Source: Flavobacteriaceae bacterium (lineage in GTDB: Bacteria > Bacteroidota > Bacteroidia > Flavobacteriales > Flavobacteriaceae). Taken from it: a stretch of 64,000 bases of DNA. The stretch lies in NCBI GenBank assembly GCA_016744415.1, contig JADGEL010000002.1, forward strand, positions 434,001-498,000, written 5' to 3'. Positions 47,020 to 55,021 of this stretch are shown piece after piece (position 1 is the first letter of the stretch; every line of letters starts with the position of its first letter). The notes below the pieces were generated by a model that saw nothing but the letters and a program-made list of their open reading frames with translations, did not search any database and was not told the DNA's origin. Position numbers and translations under genes: made by a program.

Positions 47020-47820
47020 TTACTTTTTTAATTCTGGAACATTTTGATAAATTGCGTCTCCATGTCCTGCAAATATTTTGCCATATCCTTCAAAAAACTC
47101 TTTTCTCTTTTCTTCATCTGACCAATGTTCTTTAACCAATCTAGTATCTTCATCAAAAGCTTTTTCTATGTCGCTAAAGTTTTCAAAAACAAAGACTTCA
47201 TGCAAATCTCTACTATTGGCTCCATATCTATGTCTGTGAGTATAATAGCCTTTTACATATTTATTTTTAGATGTAATATTTTCAAAATACTCTTTAAACC
47301 CTGAACCGTTACCTTCTCCTAATATGTTCTTTTTTACATAATAAATCAAAGGCTCTGTTGATTCACTCGACGTACTGATTTGAAAAGGTAATGACGCCAT
47401 AATCTCATCACTATGCATAGCATCGTAATAACTGTTTCTTTTTTTGAAATAAGCTGATCGTGCATCTTCATCTGGCCAATGTGCATTAATTAGCTCACTA
47501 TCTTTGTCTCCCGAAGCCTCAATATCTCCCCAAGATCCATAAACCGTTACTGCAATTACTTCAGAATCATCTTCAGAGAAATAATGAAAATATAATCCTG
47601 AACCAAGAATCATATCATTTTTCATAGTTACATTATCATGATACTCCTTTTCTGTTTCTAGCCAATCAGACATATCAGCATCCGAACTTCTATGCATAGT
47701 TGTAATCGTTAAAAATACTGGTTTAAATTCTTCTTTCTCATCTTCTTGTGAATACACATTTACCGAAAATAGCATTGAGAATACTAATGCTAAGAGCACT
47801 ACATTTTTAATTGTTTTCAT
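47020..47820 (-). CDS. Secreted protein with two tandem repeats of one domain
   Basis: I do not recognise this 266-residue protein. A signal peptide (VVLLALVFSMLFSVNVYSQ) is followed by an acidic region and two copies of one ~100-residue unit. The first has YGSWGDIEASGDKDSELINA HWPDEDARSAYFKK and the second has FENFSDIEKAFDEDTRLVKE HWSDEEKRKEFFEG. The HW(P/S)DE(D/E) helix start is shared. The sizes and pattern suggest a dimeric alpha-beta barrel (ABM/NIPSNAP-like) pair forming a pseudo-dimer. It is a single-gene unit with its own terminator and dyads upstream. Confidence 0.8.
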   Translation of the reverse strand: MKTIKNVVLLALVFSMLFSVNVYSQEDEKEEFKPVFLTITTMHRSSDADMSDWLETEKEYHDNVTMKNDMILGSGLYFHYFSEDDSEVIAVTVYGSWGDIEASGDKDSELINAHWPDEDARSAYFKKRNSYYDAMHSDEIMASLPFQISTSSESTEPLIYYVKKNILGEGNGSGFKEYFENITSKNKYVKGYYTHRHRYGANSRDLHEVFVFENFSDIEKAFDEDTRLVKEHWSDEEKRKEFFEGYGKIFAGHGDAIYQNVPELKK

Positions 47821-47843
47821 AAAATTGAAATTTAGGTTAGTTG

Positions 47844-47871
47844 TTTCTTGACATATTTTTATGACAAGAAA
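47844..47871. promoter_or_regulatory. Inverted repeat upstream of the duplicated-domain gene
   Basis: TTTCTTG-A-CAT and ATG-A-CAAGAAA arms flank ATTTTT, 24 to 51 bases upstream of the start codon. It could be an operator or 5' UTR hairpin. A second perfect dyad follows at 47874-47893. Confidence 0.4.
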
Positions 47872-47873
47872 TG

Positions 47874-47893
47874 TATATAGCAGATGCTATATA
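47874..47893. promoter_or_regulatory. Second inverted repeat in the same gap
   Basis: TATATAGC-AGAT-GCTATATA is a perfect 8-base-arm dyad, 54 to 73 bases upstream of the start codon at 47820. The rest of the 240-base gap (to 48060) shows no gene. Confidence 0.4.
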
Positions 47894-48060
47894 TTGATTT
47901 AGCTAGTAATTATTAAAAGTAATGAGGTTACTACATCTAGCAACTAGGAGAGTATGATGCTATTAAGGTCAAATAAAATTATTTGAGGTGTAAAATGTTA
48001 AACAAATATAACAAAACTTTTTAACTTGATAAATATCAATGTAATACAAAAAAAATGAGC

Positions 48061-48873
48061 CTAATAACTAGCCACAAATTCCTTCACTAATTTACCTACA
48101 ATTTTTTCGGCAAGCTTAGCAACTTCTTGTACTTCTTCATGTGATACTTCCATCACTTGTCCTTCTATACCTAGATCGGTAATAACAGAAATCCCCAAAC
48201 AAGTCATACCCATATGCTTGGCAACAATCACTTCTGGCACTGTAGACATACCAACAGCATCAGCACCGGTTCTATGTACCATTCCATACTCTGCGGGAGT
48301 TTCAAAAGTAGGTCCTTGTAGAGCTAAGTATGTTCCTTTTTGAATGGAAACATTTTGGTTTTTAGCAATTTGCTCAAAAGCAGCAATCATTTTTAAATCA
48401 TATGGCTCATGCATATCTACAAATCGTGGGCCAAAACGTTCATCATTTGCACCTCTAAGTGGGTGCTCTGGAATAAAATTAATATGATCATCAATAAGCA
48501 TAATATCGCCCACACTAAAATCAGGGTTTACACCACCAGATGCATTTGAAACAATCAAATTCTCTACCCCTAAATATTTCATCACTCTAATCGGAAAAAT
48601 TACTTGTGGCATATCATACCCTTCATAATAATGAAAACGTCCACGCATTGCCAATACCTTCTTTCCGCCCAAATCGCCAAAAATCAATTCTCCATGGTGT
48701 CCTTTTACTGTTGATACAGGAAAGTTTGGAATCTCATCATAAGGAATTCTAACAATAGCATCAATGTCATTTGACAAATTCCCTAATCCAGTTCCTAAAA
48801 CAATACCATAATCTGGTGTTGTAATTCCTTTATCTTGTAAAAAATTAACGGTTTCTTGTACTTTATTCCACAT
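48061..48873 (-). CDS. punA: Purine nucleoside phosphorylase
   Basis: The 270-residue trimeric-type PNP splits purine nucleosides with phosphate into base and ribose 1-phosphate for salvage. YGIVLGTGLGNL near 22-33, the phosphate-binding KGHHGELIFG and GRFHYYEGY, VSNASGGVNPDF and the GTYLALQGPTFETPAE substrate loop are conserved. I start at ATG 48873; the earlier in-frame TTG adds seven residues. The start overlaps the lpxK stop by 11 bases, so translation is coupled. Confidence 0.94.
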   Translation of the reverse strand: MWNKVQETVNFLQDKGITTPDYGIVLGTGLGNLSNDIDAIVRIPYDEIPNFPVSTVKGHHGELIFGDLGGKKVLAMRGRFHYYEGYDMPQVIFPIRVMKYLGVENLIVSNASGGVNPDFSVGDIMLIDDHINFIPEHPLRGANDERFGPRFVDMHEPYDLKMIAAFEQIAKNQNVSIQKGTYLALQGPTFETPAEYGMVHRTGADAVGMSTVPEVIVAKHMGMTCLGISVITDLGIEGQVMEVSHEEVQEVAKLAEKIVGKLVKEFVASY

Positions 48874-49882
48874 AGTCTTTGATAATTGTATCAAAATCGT
48901 TTTTACGATTTATAAATTTGGTTTTAATTCTTAAGCAACTTATTTGTACGCTATCCTTTAAGCGAACAAAATCTTTTTCGGTCGTTAAAATTAGTTTTTT
49001 TTCTGAATGAATAGCACCAAAGCTGTTCTTTATTTTATTAACATCTGTTTCAGAAAAATTGTGATGGTCAGGAAATTCGATATGATTAAACGAAATTCCC
49101 TTTGATTTTAAAAACTTTTCTAAAGGTGATGGGTTTGCAATTCCAGTAACTAACAATACATCAAAATCTTGGAGTTGCTCTAATGTTATTTCAGATTTCA
49201 TGTCAGTTACTACATCATCATAAGCAATACAAGTAAAAAACAATTCTTGACCAGGATTTAATTTTAGTTGCCTAGATACTTTTTGCTGCTCTTGTTCTGA
49301 TAAATTCTCAGGACATTTGGTAACAATTATAACCTGTGCTCTTTTAGCTCCAGATTTACCTTCTCTTAGATTTCCTGTTGGCAATAAATAATCATTTGCA
49401 TATAACTTTTCATACGAAGTCAATAAAATATAGAATCCTGCATTAACTTTTCTATGCTGATAAGCATCATCTAACAAAATAATTTCAGGAGGGTTATTCT
49501 TTGATAATAATTGTTCAATTCCATGAATACGTTTTTCGTCAACTGCAACTTTAATGTTTTTAAATTTTTGATAATACTGAAATGGCTCATCCCCTATTTG
49601 CTTTGCATCAGAAGTTACATCAGCTAATACAAATCCAGAGGTTTTTCTTTTATACCCCCTGCTGAGCACTGCAATTTTTTTTGAGCCTTTTAATAAACGA
49701 ATCAGGTATTCTATTTGTGGAGTCTTCCCTGTACCACCCACACTAAGGTTTCCTACTGCAATTACAGGTAACTCAAATCGAGTAGATTTTAGTAATCCTT
49801 TATCAAACAATAGATTTCTAATACTTGTAACAATTCCATAAATTAATGAAACAGGAAACGCTATTTTTCGGATAAAACTCAT
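48863..49882 (-). CDS. lpxK: Tetraacyldisaccharide 4'-kinase
   Basis: LpxK phosphorylates the 4' position of the lipid A precursor disaccharide at the inner membrane. The 339-residue protein has an N-terminal membrane-associating helix (FIRKIAFPVSLIYGIV), the Walker A-like GNLSVGGTGKTPQIEYL near 45-61, LSRGYKRK, and the LLDDAYQHRK motif. I start at ATG 49882 because the alternative TTG at 49903 gives a poor N terminus. It is upstream of and coupled to punA, and divergent from nif3-like. Confidence 0.92.
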   Translation of the reverse strand: MSFIRKIAFPVSLIYGIVTSIRNLLFDKGLLKSTRFELPVIAVGNLSVGGTGKTPQIEYLIRLLKGSKKIAVLSRGYKRKTSGFVLADVTSDAKQIGDEPFQYYQKFKNIKVAVDEKRIHGIEQLLSKNNPPEIILLDDAYQHRKVNAGFYILLTSYEKLYANDYLLPTGNLREGKSGAKRAQVIIVTKCPENLSEQEQQKVSRQLKLNPGQELFFTCIAYDDVVTDMKSEITLEQLQDFDVLLVTGIANPSPLEKFLKSKGISFNHIEFPDHHNFSETDVNKIKNSFGAIHSEKKLILTTEKDFVRLKDSVQISCLRIKTKFINRKNDFDTIIKDYVE

Positions 49883-49927
49883 TAAGGCGAAAATACAAAA
49901 CAATTATTATTATTCATTCTAAAAGCA

Positions 49928-49935
49928 TAACTTTG
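49928..49935 (+). promoter_or_regulatory. -7 element before the nif3-like gene
   Basis: TAACTTTG matches TAnnTTTG, 18 bases before ATG 49954. It contains the upstream in-frame TTG (49933), so that codon is not the start. Confidence 0.5.
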
Positions 49936-49953
49936 AGTTTTAATCTGATTTTT

Positions 49954-51069
49954 ATGACTATTAAGGATATTACCAATTCTATAGAAGAAATTGCACCTCT
50001 AAGTTACGCCGAAGATTTTGACAATGTAGGTTTGCTCATTGGCAATTATGACACAAAAGTTACTGGTGTTCTGGTGACTTTAGACACCTTAGAGACTGTA
50101 ATTGATGAGGCTATTGAAAAAAATTGCAATCTCATTGTGAGTTTTCATCCTATTATTTTTAGTGGATTAAAAAAAATAAATGGCAACAATTATGTTGAGC
50201 GTGTTGTTTTAAAAGCGATTAAAAATGACATTGCTATTTATGCAATGCACACCGCTTTAGATAATTCGTTTGTTGGTGTCAATTCCAAAATTTGTGAAAT
50301 GCTAGGATTAAAAAATCAACAGGTTTTAATTCCGAAACAACATCAACTTAGAAAATTAACAACCTATGTTCCTAATGAAAATGCAAAGCACCTTAGAGCT
50401 AAACTTTTTGAAGCTGGTGCAGGAAACATTGGAAATTATGATGAATGTAGTTTTAATACCGAAGGGTATGGCACCTATAAAGGTAACGAAAACTCTGACC
50501 CAGTTAAAGGAATTAAAGGTGAATTTCATACTGAGAAAGAAACCTTTATTAGTGTGATTTTTGAAAAACAAAACGAAAACAAACTTTTAAAATCCTTGTT
50601 TAAAAATCATCCTTATGAAGAAGTTTCGTACGATATTGTTGCCTTAGAAAACAGCCATCAACATGTAGGGATGGGAATGGTTGGCGAATTTGAAAAAGCC
50701 ATGAATGAAGATGATTTTTTCAAACACCTTAAAAAAACAATGAAAACAGACTGTATTCGCCACTCAAAATTATTAGGAAAACCTATAAAAAGAGTTGCCG
50801 TTTTAGGAGGATCTGGTAGTTTTGCAATACGCAAAGCAATAGCTGCTAATGCTGATATTTACGTGACATCTGATATAAAATATCATGAATTCTATCAAGC
50901 AGAAAACAAGATGGTAATTGCTGATATTGGACACTACGAAAGTGAGCAATTCACAAAAAACCTTTTAGTTGATTATCTTACGAAAAAAAATGTTAATTTT
51001 GCACCTGCCTTACCGGTAGGTCGAATCATTTTATCAGAAAAAATTACAAATCCAATTTATTACAAATAA
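49954..51069 (+). CDS. Nif3-like dinuclear metal centre hexameric protein
   Basis: The 371-residue protein starts with MTIKDITNSIEEIAPLSYAEDFDNVGLLIG, typical of the Nif3/DUF34 family. Metal-ligand motifs include LIVSFHPIIFSGLK near 66-79, YAMHTALDNS near 102-111 and GHYESEQF near 326-333. Between the two Nif3 halves sits an insertion of ~100 residues with a PII-like fold (LRKLTTYVPNENAKHLRAKL to HPYEEVSYDIVAL), as in the long bacterial form. Hexamers with paired metal sites have hydrolase-like activity in vitro, but the cellular role is unsettled. It precedes the coiled-coil protein by three bases. Confidence 0.9.
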   Translation: MTIKDITNSIEEIAPLSYAEDFDNVGLLIGNYDTKVTGVLVTLDTLETVIDEAIEKNCNLIVSFHPIIFSGLKKINGNNYVERVVLKAIKNDIAIYAMHTALDNSFVGVNSKICEMLGLKNQQVLIPKQHQLRKLTTYVPNENAKHLRAKLFEAGAGNIGNYDECSFNTEGYGTYKGNENSDPVKGIKGEFHTEKETFISVIFEKQNENKLLKSLFKNHPYEEVSYDIVALENSHQHVGMGMVGEFEKAMNEDDFFKHLKKTMKTDCIRHSKLLGKPIKRVAVLGGSGSFAIRKAIAANADIYVTSDIKYHEFYQAENKMVIADIGHYESEQFTKNLLVDYLTKKNVNFAPALPVGRIILSEKITNPIYYK

Positions 51070-51072
51070 ACA

Positions 51073-51846
51073 ATGGCAAAGAAAAAAGAAGTTACGGTTG
51101 AAGATAAGCTAAGAGCATTGTATGATTTACAATTAATCGATTCTAGAATTGATGAAATTCAGAGTGTTAGAGGTGAGCTTCCTTTAGAAATTGAAGATTT
51201 AGAAGATGATATTACAGGTTTCAATACAAGAATTTCTAATCTTGAAGAAGATGTTACTAATTTAGAAACTGATATTAAGGCTAAGAAAAATACTATTGTT
51301 GAAGCTGGCGAATTGGTAAAAAAATACGAAGAACAACAAAAAAATGTTCGTAATAATAGAGAATTTGATTCTATAACTAAAGAGATTGAATACCAAGGTT
51401 TAGAAGTTGAATTGTCTGAAAAGCGAATCAAGGAATACAAAATAAAAATTGAGCAAAAGAAAGAAGTAATTGAGCAAAACAATGAAACTTTAGCAAGACA
51501 AAATGATCATTTAAAACACAAAAAATCTGAGTTAGATGACATTATGAAAGAAACAGAGAAGGAAGAAAAATTACTACAGAAAAAATCTGCTGAGTATAGT
51601 GACGTTATTGAAGAGCGTTTGTTAAATGCTTATAACAGAATTCGTAAAAACGCCATCAATGGCTTAGCGGTAGTACCTGTGTTAAGAGGTGCTTCTGGTG
51701 GTTCATTCTTTACAATTCCTCCTCAAAGACAAGTAGAAATTGCTAATCGTAAAAAAATTATTACTGATGAACATTCAGGAAGAATTTTAGTTGATGCAGT
51801 TTTAGCTGACGAAGAAAAAGAAAAAATTGAAAAATTATTTTCATAA
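51073..51846 (+). CDS. Coiled-coil protein of the C4-type zinc ribbon family, ribbon without cysteines
   Basis: A 257-residue protein whose residues 12-180 form a long Glu/Lys-rich coiled-coil hairpin. The C-terminal segment NGLAVVPVLRGASGGSFFTI PPQRQVEIANRKKIITDEHS GRILVD aligns in shape with the zinc ribbon of the DUF/zf-RING_7 family, in which CGGC and CxxCGRIL provide four ligands. Here the first CxxC is SGGS, the second pair is gone too, and the whole protein has no Cys. The fold may be kept without metal. It follows the nif3-like gene, the usual partner in Bacteroidota and beyond, by three bases, and a terminator follows it. Confidence 0.88.
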   Translation: MAKKKEVTVEDKLRALYDLQLIDSRIDEIQSVRGELPLEIEDLEDDITGFNTRISNLEEDVTNLETDIKAKKNTIVEAGELVKKYEEQQKNVRNNREFDSITKEIEYQGLEVELSEKRIKEYKIKIEQKKEVIEQNNETLARQNDHLKHKKSELDDIMKETEKEEKLLQKKSAEYSDVIEERLLNAYNRIRKNAINGLAVVPVLRGASGGSFFTIPPQRQVEIANRKKIITDEHSGRILVDAVLADEEKEKIEKLFS

Positions 51847-51866
51847 TTTCCAAAGACTATAAATGT

Positions 51867-51899
51867 AAAAGCCTTCTATTCTGTAGAAGGCTTTTTTTT
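51867..51899 (+). terminator. Rho-independent terminator after the coiled-coil gene
   Basis: AAAAGCCTTCTA and TAGAAGGCTTTT pair around TTCTG, followed by further T residues, 20 bases after the stop. Between here and osmC (to 52084) I see only the dyad and promoter box noted below. Confidence 0.85.
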
Positions 51900-52008
51900 A
51901 TGAAATTTAATTTAAGCACTTCTGATTTATGATCCCTAAAATTCGGATTTGACTTCAACTAAAATTTATGATTAAATATTTTAGATATCCCAAATAATTT
52001 TACATTCC

Positions 52009-52030
52009 TTATGTAATTTTTGTTACATAA
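52009..52030. promoter_or_regulatory. Palindrome upstream of the OsmC gene
   Basis: TTATGTAA-TTTTTG-TTACATAA has perfect 8-base arms and a 6-base spacer. It ends 18 bases before the -7 box at 52049-52056, a plausible activator or repressor site for a peroxide-response gene. Confidence 0.45.
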
Positions 52031-52048
52031 AGTATTGTTTCATCTCTA

Positions 52049-52056
52049 TATTTTTG
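52049..52056 (+). promoter_or_regulatory. -7 element before the OsmC gene
   Basis: TATTTTTG matches TAnnTTTG, 28 bases before the ATG at 52085. No TTG lies 19 bases upstream, as expected if an activator assists. Confidence 0.45.
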
Positions 52057-52084
52057 CATGATAATTATTTAAAAAAATAATAAG

Positions 52085-52468
52085 ATGAAATTAAATATTG
52101 ATATTCAGTTTGATAACAACGGTAGAATTGTTCCTTTTATGAATGGTAGAGAAGTTACCATGACTGATTCTCCCTTTGTAGTTTTTTTAGCAACTGCAGG
52201 AATGTGTAGTGCTGTTTTTGTAAAAGCTTTTATTGAGCAGCGAGGCTTGAGCTCTGAAGGACTCGTAATTACACAAGTGATGGAATATGATCAAAGAACA
52301 AATCACGTAAGTGAGATATTAATCGATTTAAAATTGCCAGCAAATTTTCCAGAAAAATATACAAGTGCTATTAAAAAAGTGGTGAATCAATGCCCGGTAA
52401 AACAACATTTATTAAACCCTCCAACTTTTGAAGTAGTTACTAATCTAGACAAGGTAGCCACAAATTAA
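52085..52468 (+). CDS. OsmC/Ohr family protein
   Basis: A 127-residue alpha/beta protein. The two family cysteines are present: C41 in LATAGMCSAVFVKAF and C103 in VVNQCPVKQHLL, the pair that reduces organic hydroperoxides in OsmC and Ohr. The N-terminal strand and swapped-dimer pattern also fit. It is shorter than E. coli OsmC (143) and lacks the usual N-terminal extension. It has its own promoter with a palindrome at -33 and converges with the kynurenine operon across 26 bases. Confidence 0.85.
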   Translation: MKLNIDIQFDNNGRIVPFMNGREVTMTDSPFVVFLATAGMCSAVFVKAFIEQRGLSSEGLVITQVMEYDQRTNHVSEILIDLKLPANFPEKYTSAIKKVVNQCPVKQHLLNPPTFEVVTNLDKVATN

Positions 52469-52494
52469 GTTTAAGAAAATTATAAAAATTAGGT

Positions 52495-53574
52495 TTAGGA
52501 AACTATTTTTTCTAACAAATCTAATTTCCCCTTACTATCATCCCCAAACAGCCAATTCAGTACGTTGTCATTCCAAATTTCATCGTACTGTTTTTGGTTT
52601 ATAATATTTCTCTCTAAAGTTAAATCTAACAACTTACCTGGGTATGAAGATTGTTGATCGCTTTCCATCTCTCCTAAAGGATAAGGATCATCTAGTCCCA
52701 TTAATATTTGATTAGAACCTTGCCTATCTACCATTAATTTAAAAGCGTCAGTATCATGAACCAAGGTGTCAAAATAAATATTCTTATGCCCAACTGCTTT
52801 TCGAGGATGTGTTTTCCCTTCAAACAAATCTGGTCGACCATCAAATCCTTGAATTCGCCTTCCTAAATTCATTTGTGCTAATTGCCCTCCATGGGCAAAA
52901 CAAGTTCTGATATCTGGGTACTTTTCTTGATAACCATTAAGTGTATAAAAATGATAGGCATCTCCACACTGAGCTAACATCCAAATTAAATGAAAACGCC
53001 AATTTTTATCCTCTAGCTTTATCATTTTATCACCATCATACGGGTGAATCTCAATCGCTAATTTGTATTTATTTGCCAATTCAAAAATAGGAGCATTAAC
53101 CTCATCAAAAATCACTTTCCAAGTTCCGGTTGTATCCATATAATGCGTTGGCAAGCATAACACCTTTAACCCTAATTCTTCAACACAACGTTCAATTTCC
53201 CATAATGCGCCACGTACAAAAGCGGGCTGCACTACAAATCCACATGTAAATTTTTTAGAATGCTCTGCCTGAACTTGTGCATTGAAATCGTTTTGAAAAC
53301 GCAATGCATCTTTCATTACATCGTAGGTTAACGCATTGCCATACAATTGCGATAAATTCAACACAACAGCATGATCTATATTATTGCGCTCCATCCATTC
53401 TAATTTTTCATTTAAGAAAAAACTAGAATCAGTTACAGGTCGTTTCCACCCTTTTTGCAACATATGCTTACGCTCTTTATCCACCCAAAAAATTTCCTTC
53501 TCGCGCATAAAAGCTGGAATCTGCTCTGGATAGGGTAGCAAATGTGAATGGCCGTTGATTCGTATTTTTTTCAT
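52495..53574 (-). CDS. 2-amino-3-carboxymuconate-6-semialdehyde decarboxylase (ACMSD)
   Basis: The 359-residue amidohydrolase-fold enzyme decarboxylates ACMS, the ring-opened product of 3-hydroxyanthranilate, diverting it from quinolinate. The zinc ligands are visible: INGHSHLLP (His 9 and His 11), AIEIHPYDGD, CFAHGGQLAQ and the catalytic LMGLDDPYPLGEME Asp. The WKVIFDEVNAPIFELANKY region and ICFDTLV-like NIYFDTLVHD also fit ACMSD. It is the last gene of the kynurenine operon, nine bases after 3-HAO. Confidence 0.93.
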   Translation of the reverse strand: MKKIRINGHSHLLPYPEQIPAFMREKEIFWVDKERKHMLQKGWKRPVTDSSFFLNEKLEWMERNNIDHAVVLNLSQLYGNALTYDVMKDALRFQNDFNAQVQAEHSKKFTCGFVVQPAFVRGALWEIERCVEELGLKVLCLPTHYMDTTGTWKVIFDEVNAPIFELANKYKLAIEIHPYDGDKMIKLEDKNWRFHLIWMLAQCGDAYHFYTLNGYQEKYPDIRTCFAHGGQLAQMNLGRRIQGFDGRPDLFEGKTHPRKAVGHKNIYFDTLVHDTDAFKLMVDRQGSNQILMGLDDPYPLGEMESDQQSSYPGKLLDLTLERNIINQKQYDEIWNDNVLNWLFGDDSKGKLDLLEKIVS

Positions 53575-53583
53575 TTCAATTTT

Positions 53584-54102
53584 TTACTTAGGAGGTTGCA
53601 TTATTGTACTGCAAGAATTACATGTACGCTTTTCTTCATTGCCATAATAAGCATCAAAAATTATAGGCATATCGGTTTCAATATTATCTAAGGTAAATGC
53701 CTGTTCATATAGTTTTGCATCACAATTTTCACAATACCAATGTAATGCATCTTGCACGCCTTCATCACGAGGGTATTCAATAACTAGCCCAACTGTATTC
53801 GCTTTTCGTTGTGGCGAATGTGGCACTTTTGCAGGCAATAAAAATATATCTCCCTCATTGATATGTATGTCTTTCGGCTTTCCATTTTCAATCACCCTTA
53901 AAATCATATCACCTTCTACTTGATAAAAGAATTCTGGAGTTTCATTATAGTGATAATCTTTACGGCTATTTGGCCCACCAACTACCATCACAATATATTC
54001 TCCGTTTTCCCACACAACTTTATTTCCAACAGGTGGTTTTAATAAATGACGATGCTCATCTATCCATTTTTTAAAATTGAGAGGTGTTACTAGATTGCTC
54101 AT
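53584..54102 (-). CDS. nbaC: 3-hydroxyanthranilate 3,4-dioxygenase
   Basis: A 172-residue cupin that opens the 3-hydroxyanthranilate ring with O2 to give ACMS. The iron ligands His 51 and Glu 57 (DYHYNETPEFFY) and His 95 (KVPHSPQR) are present, with substrate arginines 47 and 99. The C terminus has the rubredoxin-like Cys sites of the bacterial form, CENC (124-127) and CNSC (161-164). All known key residues are present. It lies 130 bases after the SDR gene, the only sizeable gap in the operon, where a degenerate repeat sits. Confidence 0.95.
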   Translation of the reverse strand: MSNLVTPLNFKKWIDEHRHLLKPPVGNKVVWENGEYIVMVVGGPNSRKDYHYNETPEFFYQVEGDMILRVIENGKPKDIHINEGDIFLLPAKVPHSPQRKANTVGLVIEYPRDEGVQDALHWYCENCDAKLYEQAFTLDNIETDMPIIFDAYYGNEEKRTCNSCSTIMQPPK

Positions 54103-54117
54103 TTTATTCTATTTTAC

Positions 54118-54206
54118 GTCTTTGCGATACGCCAAAGGCGTAGAAGCAATCTGCCAATGAGATTACCACGTCATCCCAAATTATTTGGGAATCCTCGTAA
54201 TGACTG
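54118..54206. repeat. Degenerate interspersed palindromic repeat (copy B)
   Basis: The gap between 3-HAO and the SDR gene holds GTCTTTGCGA, AAGCAATCTGCCAATGAGATTA and ATCCCAAATTATTTGGGAAT, sharing the first ten bases and GCAATCT with copy A (6197-6292). The CCCAAATTATTTGGG part is itself a hairpin. It lies inside the kynurenine operon and could attenuate or split it. Confidence 0.5.
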
Positions 54207-54232
54207 ATTCGTTAATTAAATTCACGGTTAAG

Positions 54233-55018
54233 TTACAAACTTTTTGTTCGACCACCATCAACTGGTAGGTTGACACCATTAATATAACTCGCAGCTTCAC
54301 TTGCTAAAAAAGTGATTGCATTTGCTATTTCCTCAGGTTTTGCAAAACGTTTCATAGGCACTGCCCCTTGCATCATAGCTGCAATTTCATCAACCGTTTT
54401 ACCTGTCTTACCAGATTTATTGTTGATAATCTCACTTAAACGCTCCGTCCCTGTTGCACCTGGTAAGACATTATTTACAGTGATGTTAAATTGCCCTAAT
54501 TCGTTTGCCAAAGTTTTAGACCAACTAGCTACAGCACCTCGAATAGTGTTGCTCACACCCAAACCATCTAATGGCTGCTTTACCGATGTTGATATTACAT
54601 TAACAATTCTTCCATATCCTAATACTTTCATAGTTGGAACAATTGCTTGAACCAACACATGATTACATTTTAAATGTTGTGTAAAAGCTGATTCAAATTC
54701 CGATAAATCTGCATTAAAAACAGGACCTCCTTGTGGGCCTCCTGTGTTATTCACCAAAATATGAAATCCATGATTCTCTGAAACAAACTGCTCTATTTTT
54801 AGTTTTAATTCATCAGGATTTTGAAAATCAGCAACTATATAATTGTGTTGTTGATTGTTATTCGATAATTCAGTAACAACTTGTTTTAACTTCTCTTCAT
54901 TACGCGCTACCAATGTTACATCTACTCCTTCTTTTGCCAGAGCCATAGCAGTTGCTTTTCCAATTCCTTGAGTACTTCCGCAAACTAATGCTCTTTTATT
55001 TTTTAAGTTTAAATTCAT
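54233..55018 (-). CDS. Divergent SDR oxidoreductase of the kynurenine operon
   Basis: A 261-residue Rossmann SDR with the NADP-binding VCGSTQGIGKATAMAL near 13-28 and NNTGGPQGG near 91-99. At the active site, in place of YxxxK, the sequence reads GVSNTIRGAV, so the catalytic Tyr is Ser and the Lys is Arg. The C-terminal INGVNLPVDGGRTKSL is normal. The function is not known. Reduction of an aminomuconate-derived 2-oxo acid is one possibility from context, but the altered residues make ordinary hydride-transfer catalysis uncertain. It starts three bases after the 72-residue gene. Confidence 0.83.
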   Translation of the reverse strand: MNLNLKNKRALVCGSTQGIGKATAMALAKEGVDVTLVARNEEKLKQVVTELSNNNQQHNYIVADFQNPDELKLKIEQFVSENHGFHILVNNTGGPQGGPVFNADLSEFESAFTQHLKCNHVLVQAIVPTMKVLGYGRIVNVISTSVKQPLDGLGVSNTIRGAVASWSKTLANELGQFNITVNNVLPGATGTERLSEIINNKSGKTGKTVDEIAAMMQGAVPMKRFAKPEEIANAITFLASEAASYINGVNLPVDGGRTKSL

Positions 55019-55021
55019 ATT

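Noticed and set aside
49933-49953. TTG start of the nif3-like gene
   Set aside because: It falls inside a -7 box; ATG 49954 gives the family's N terminus.
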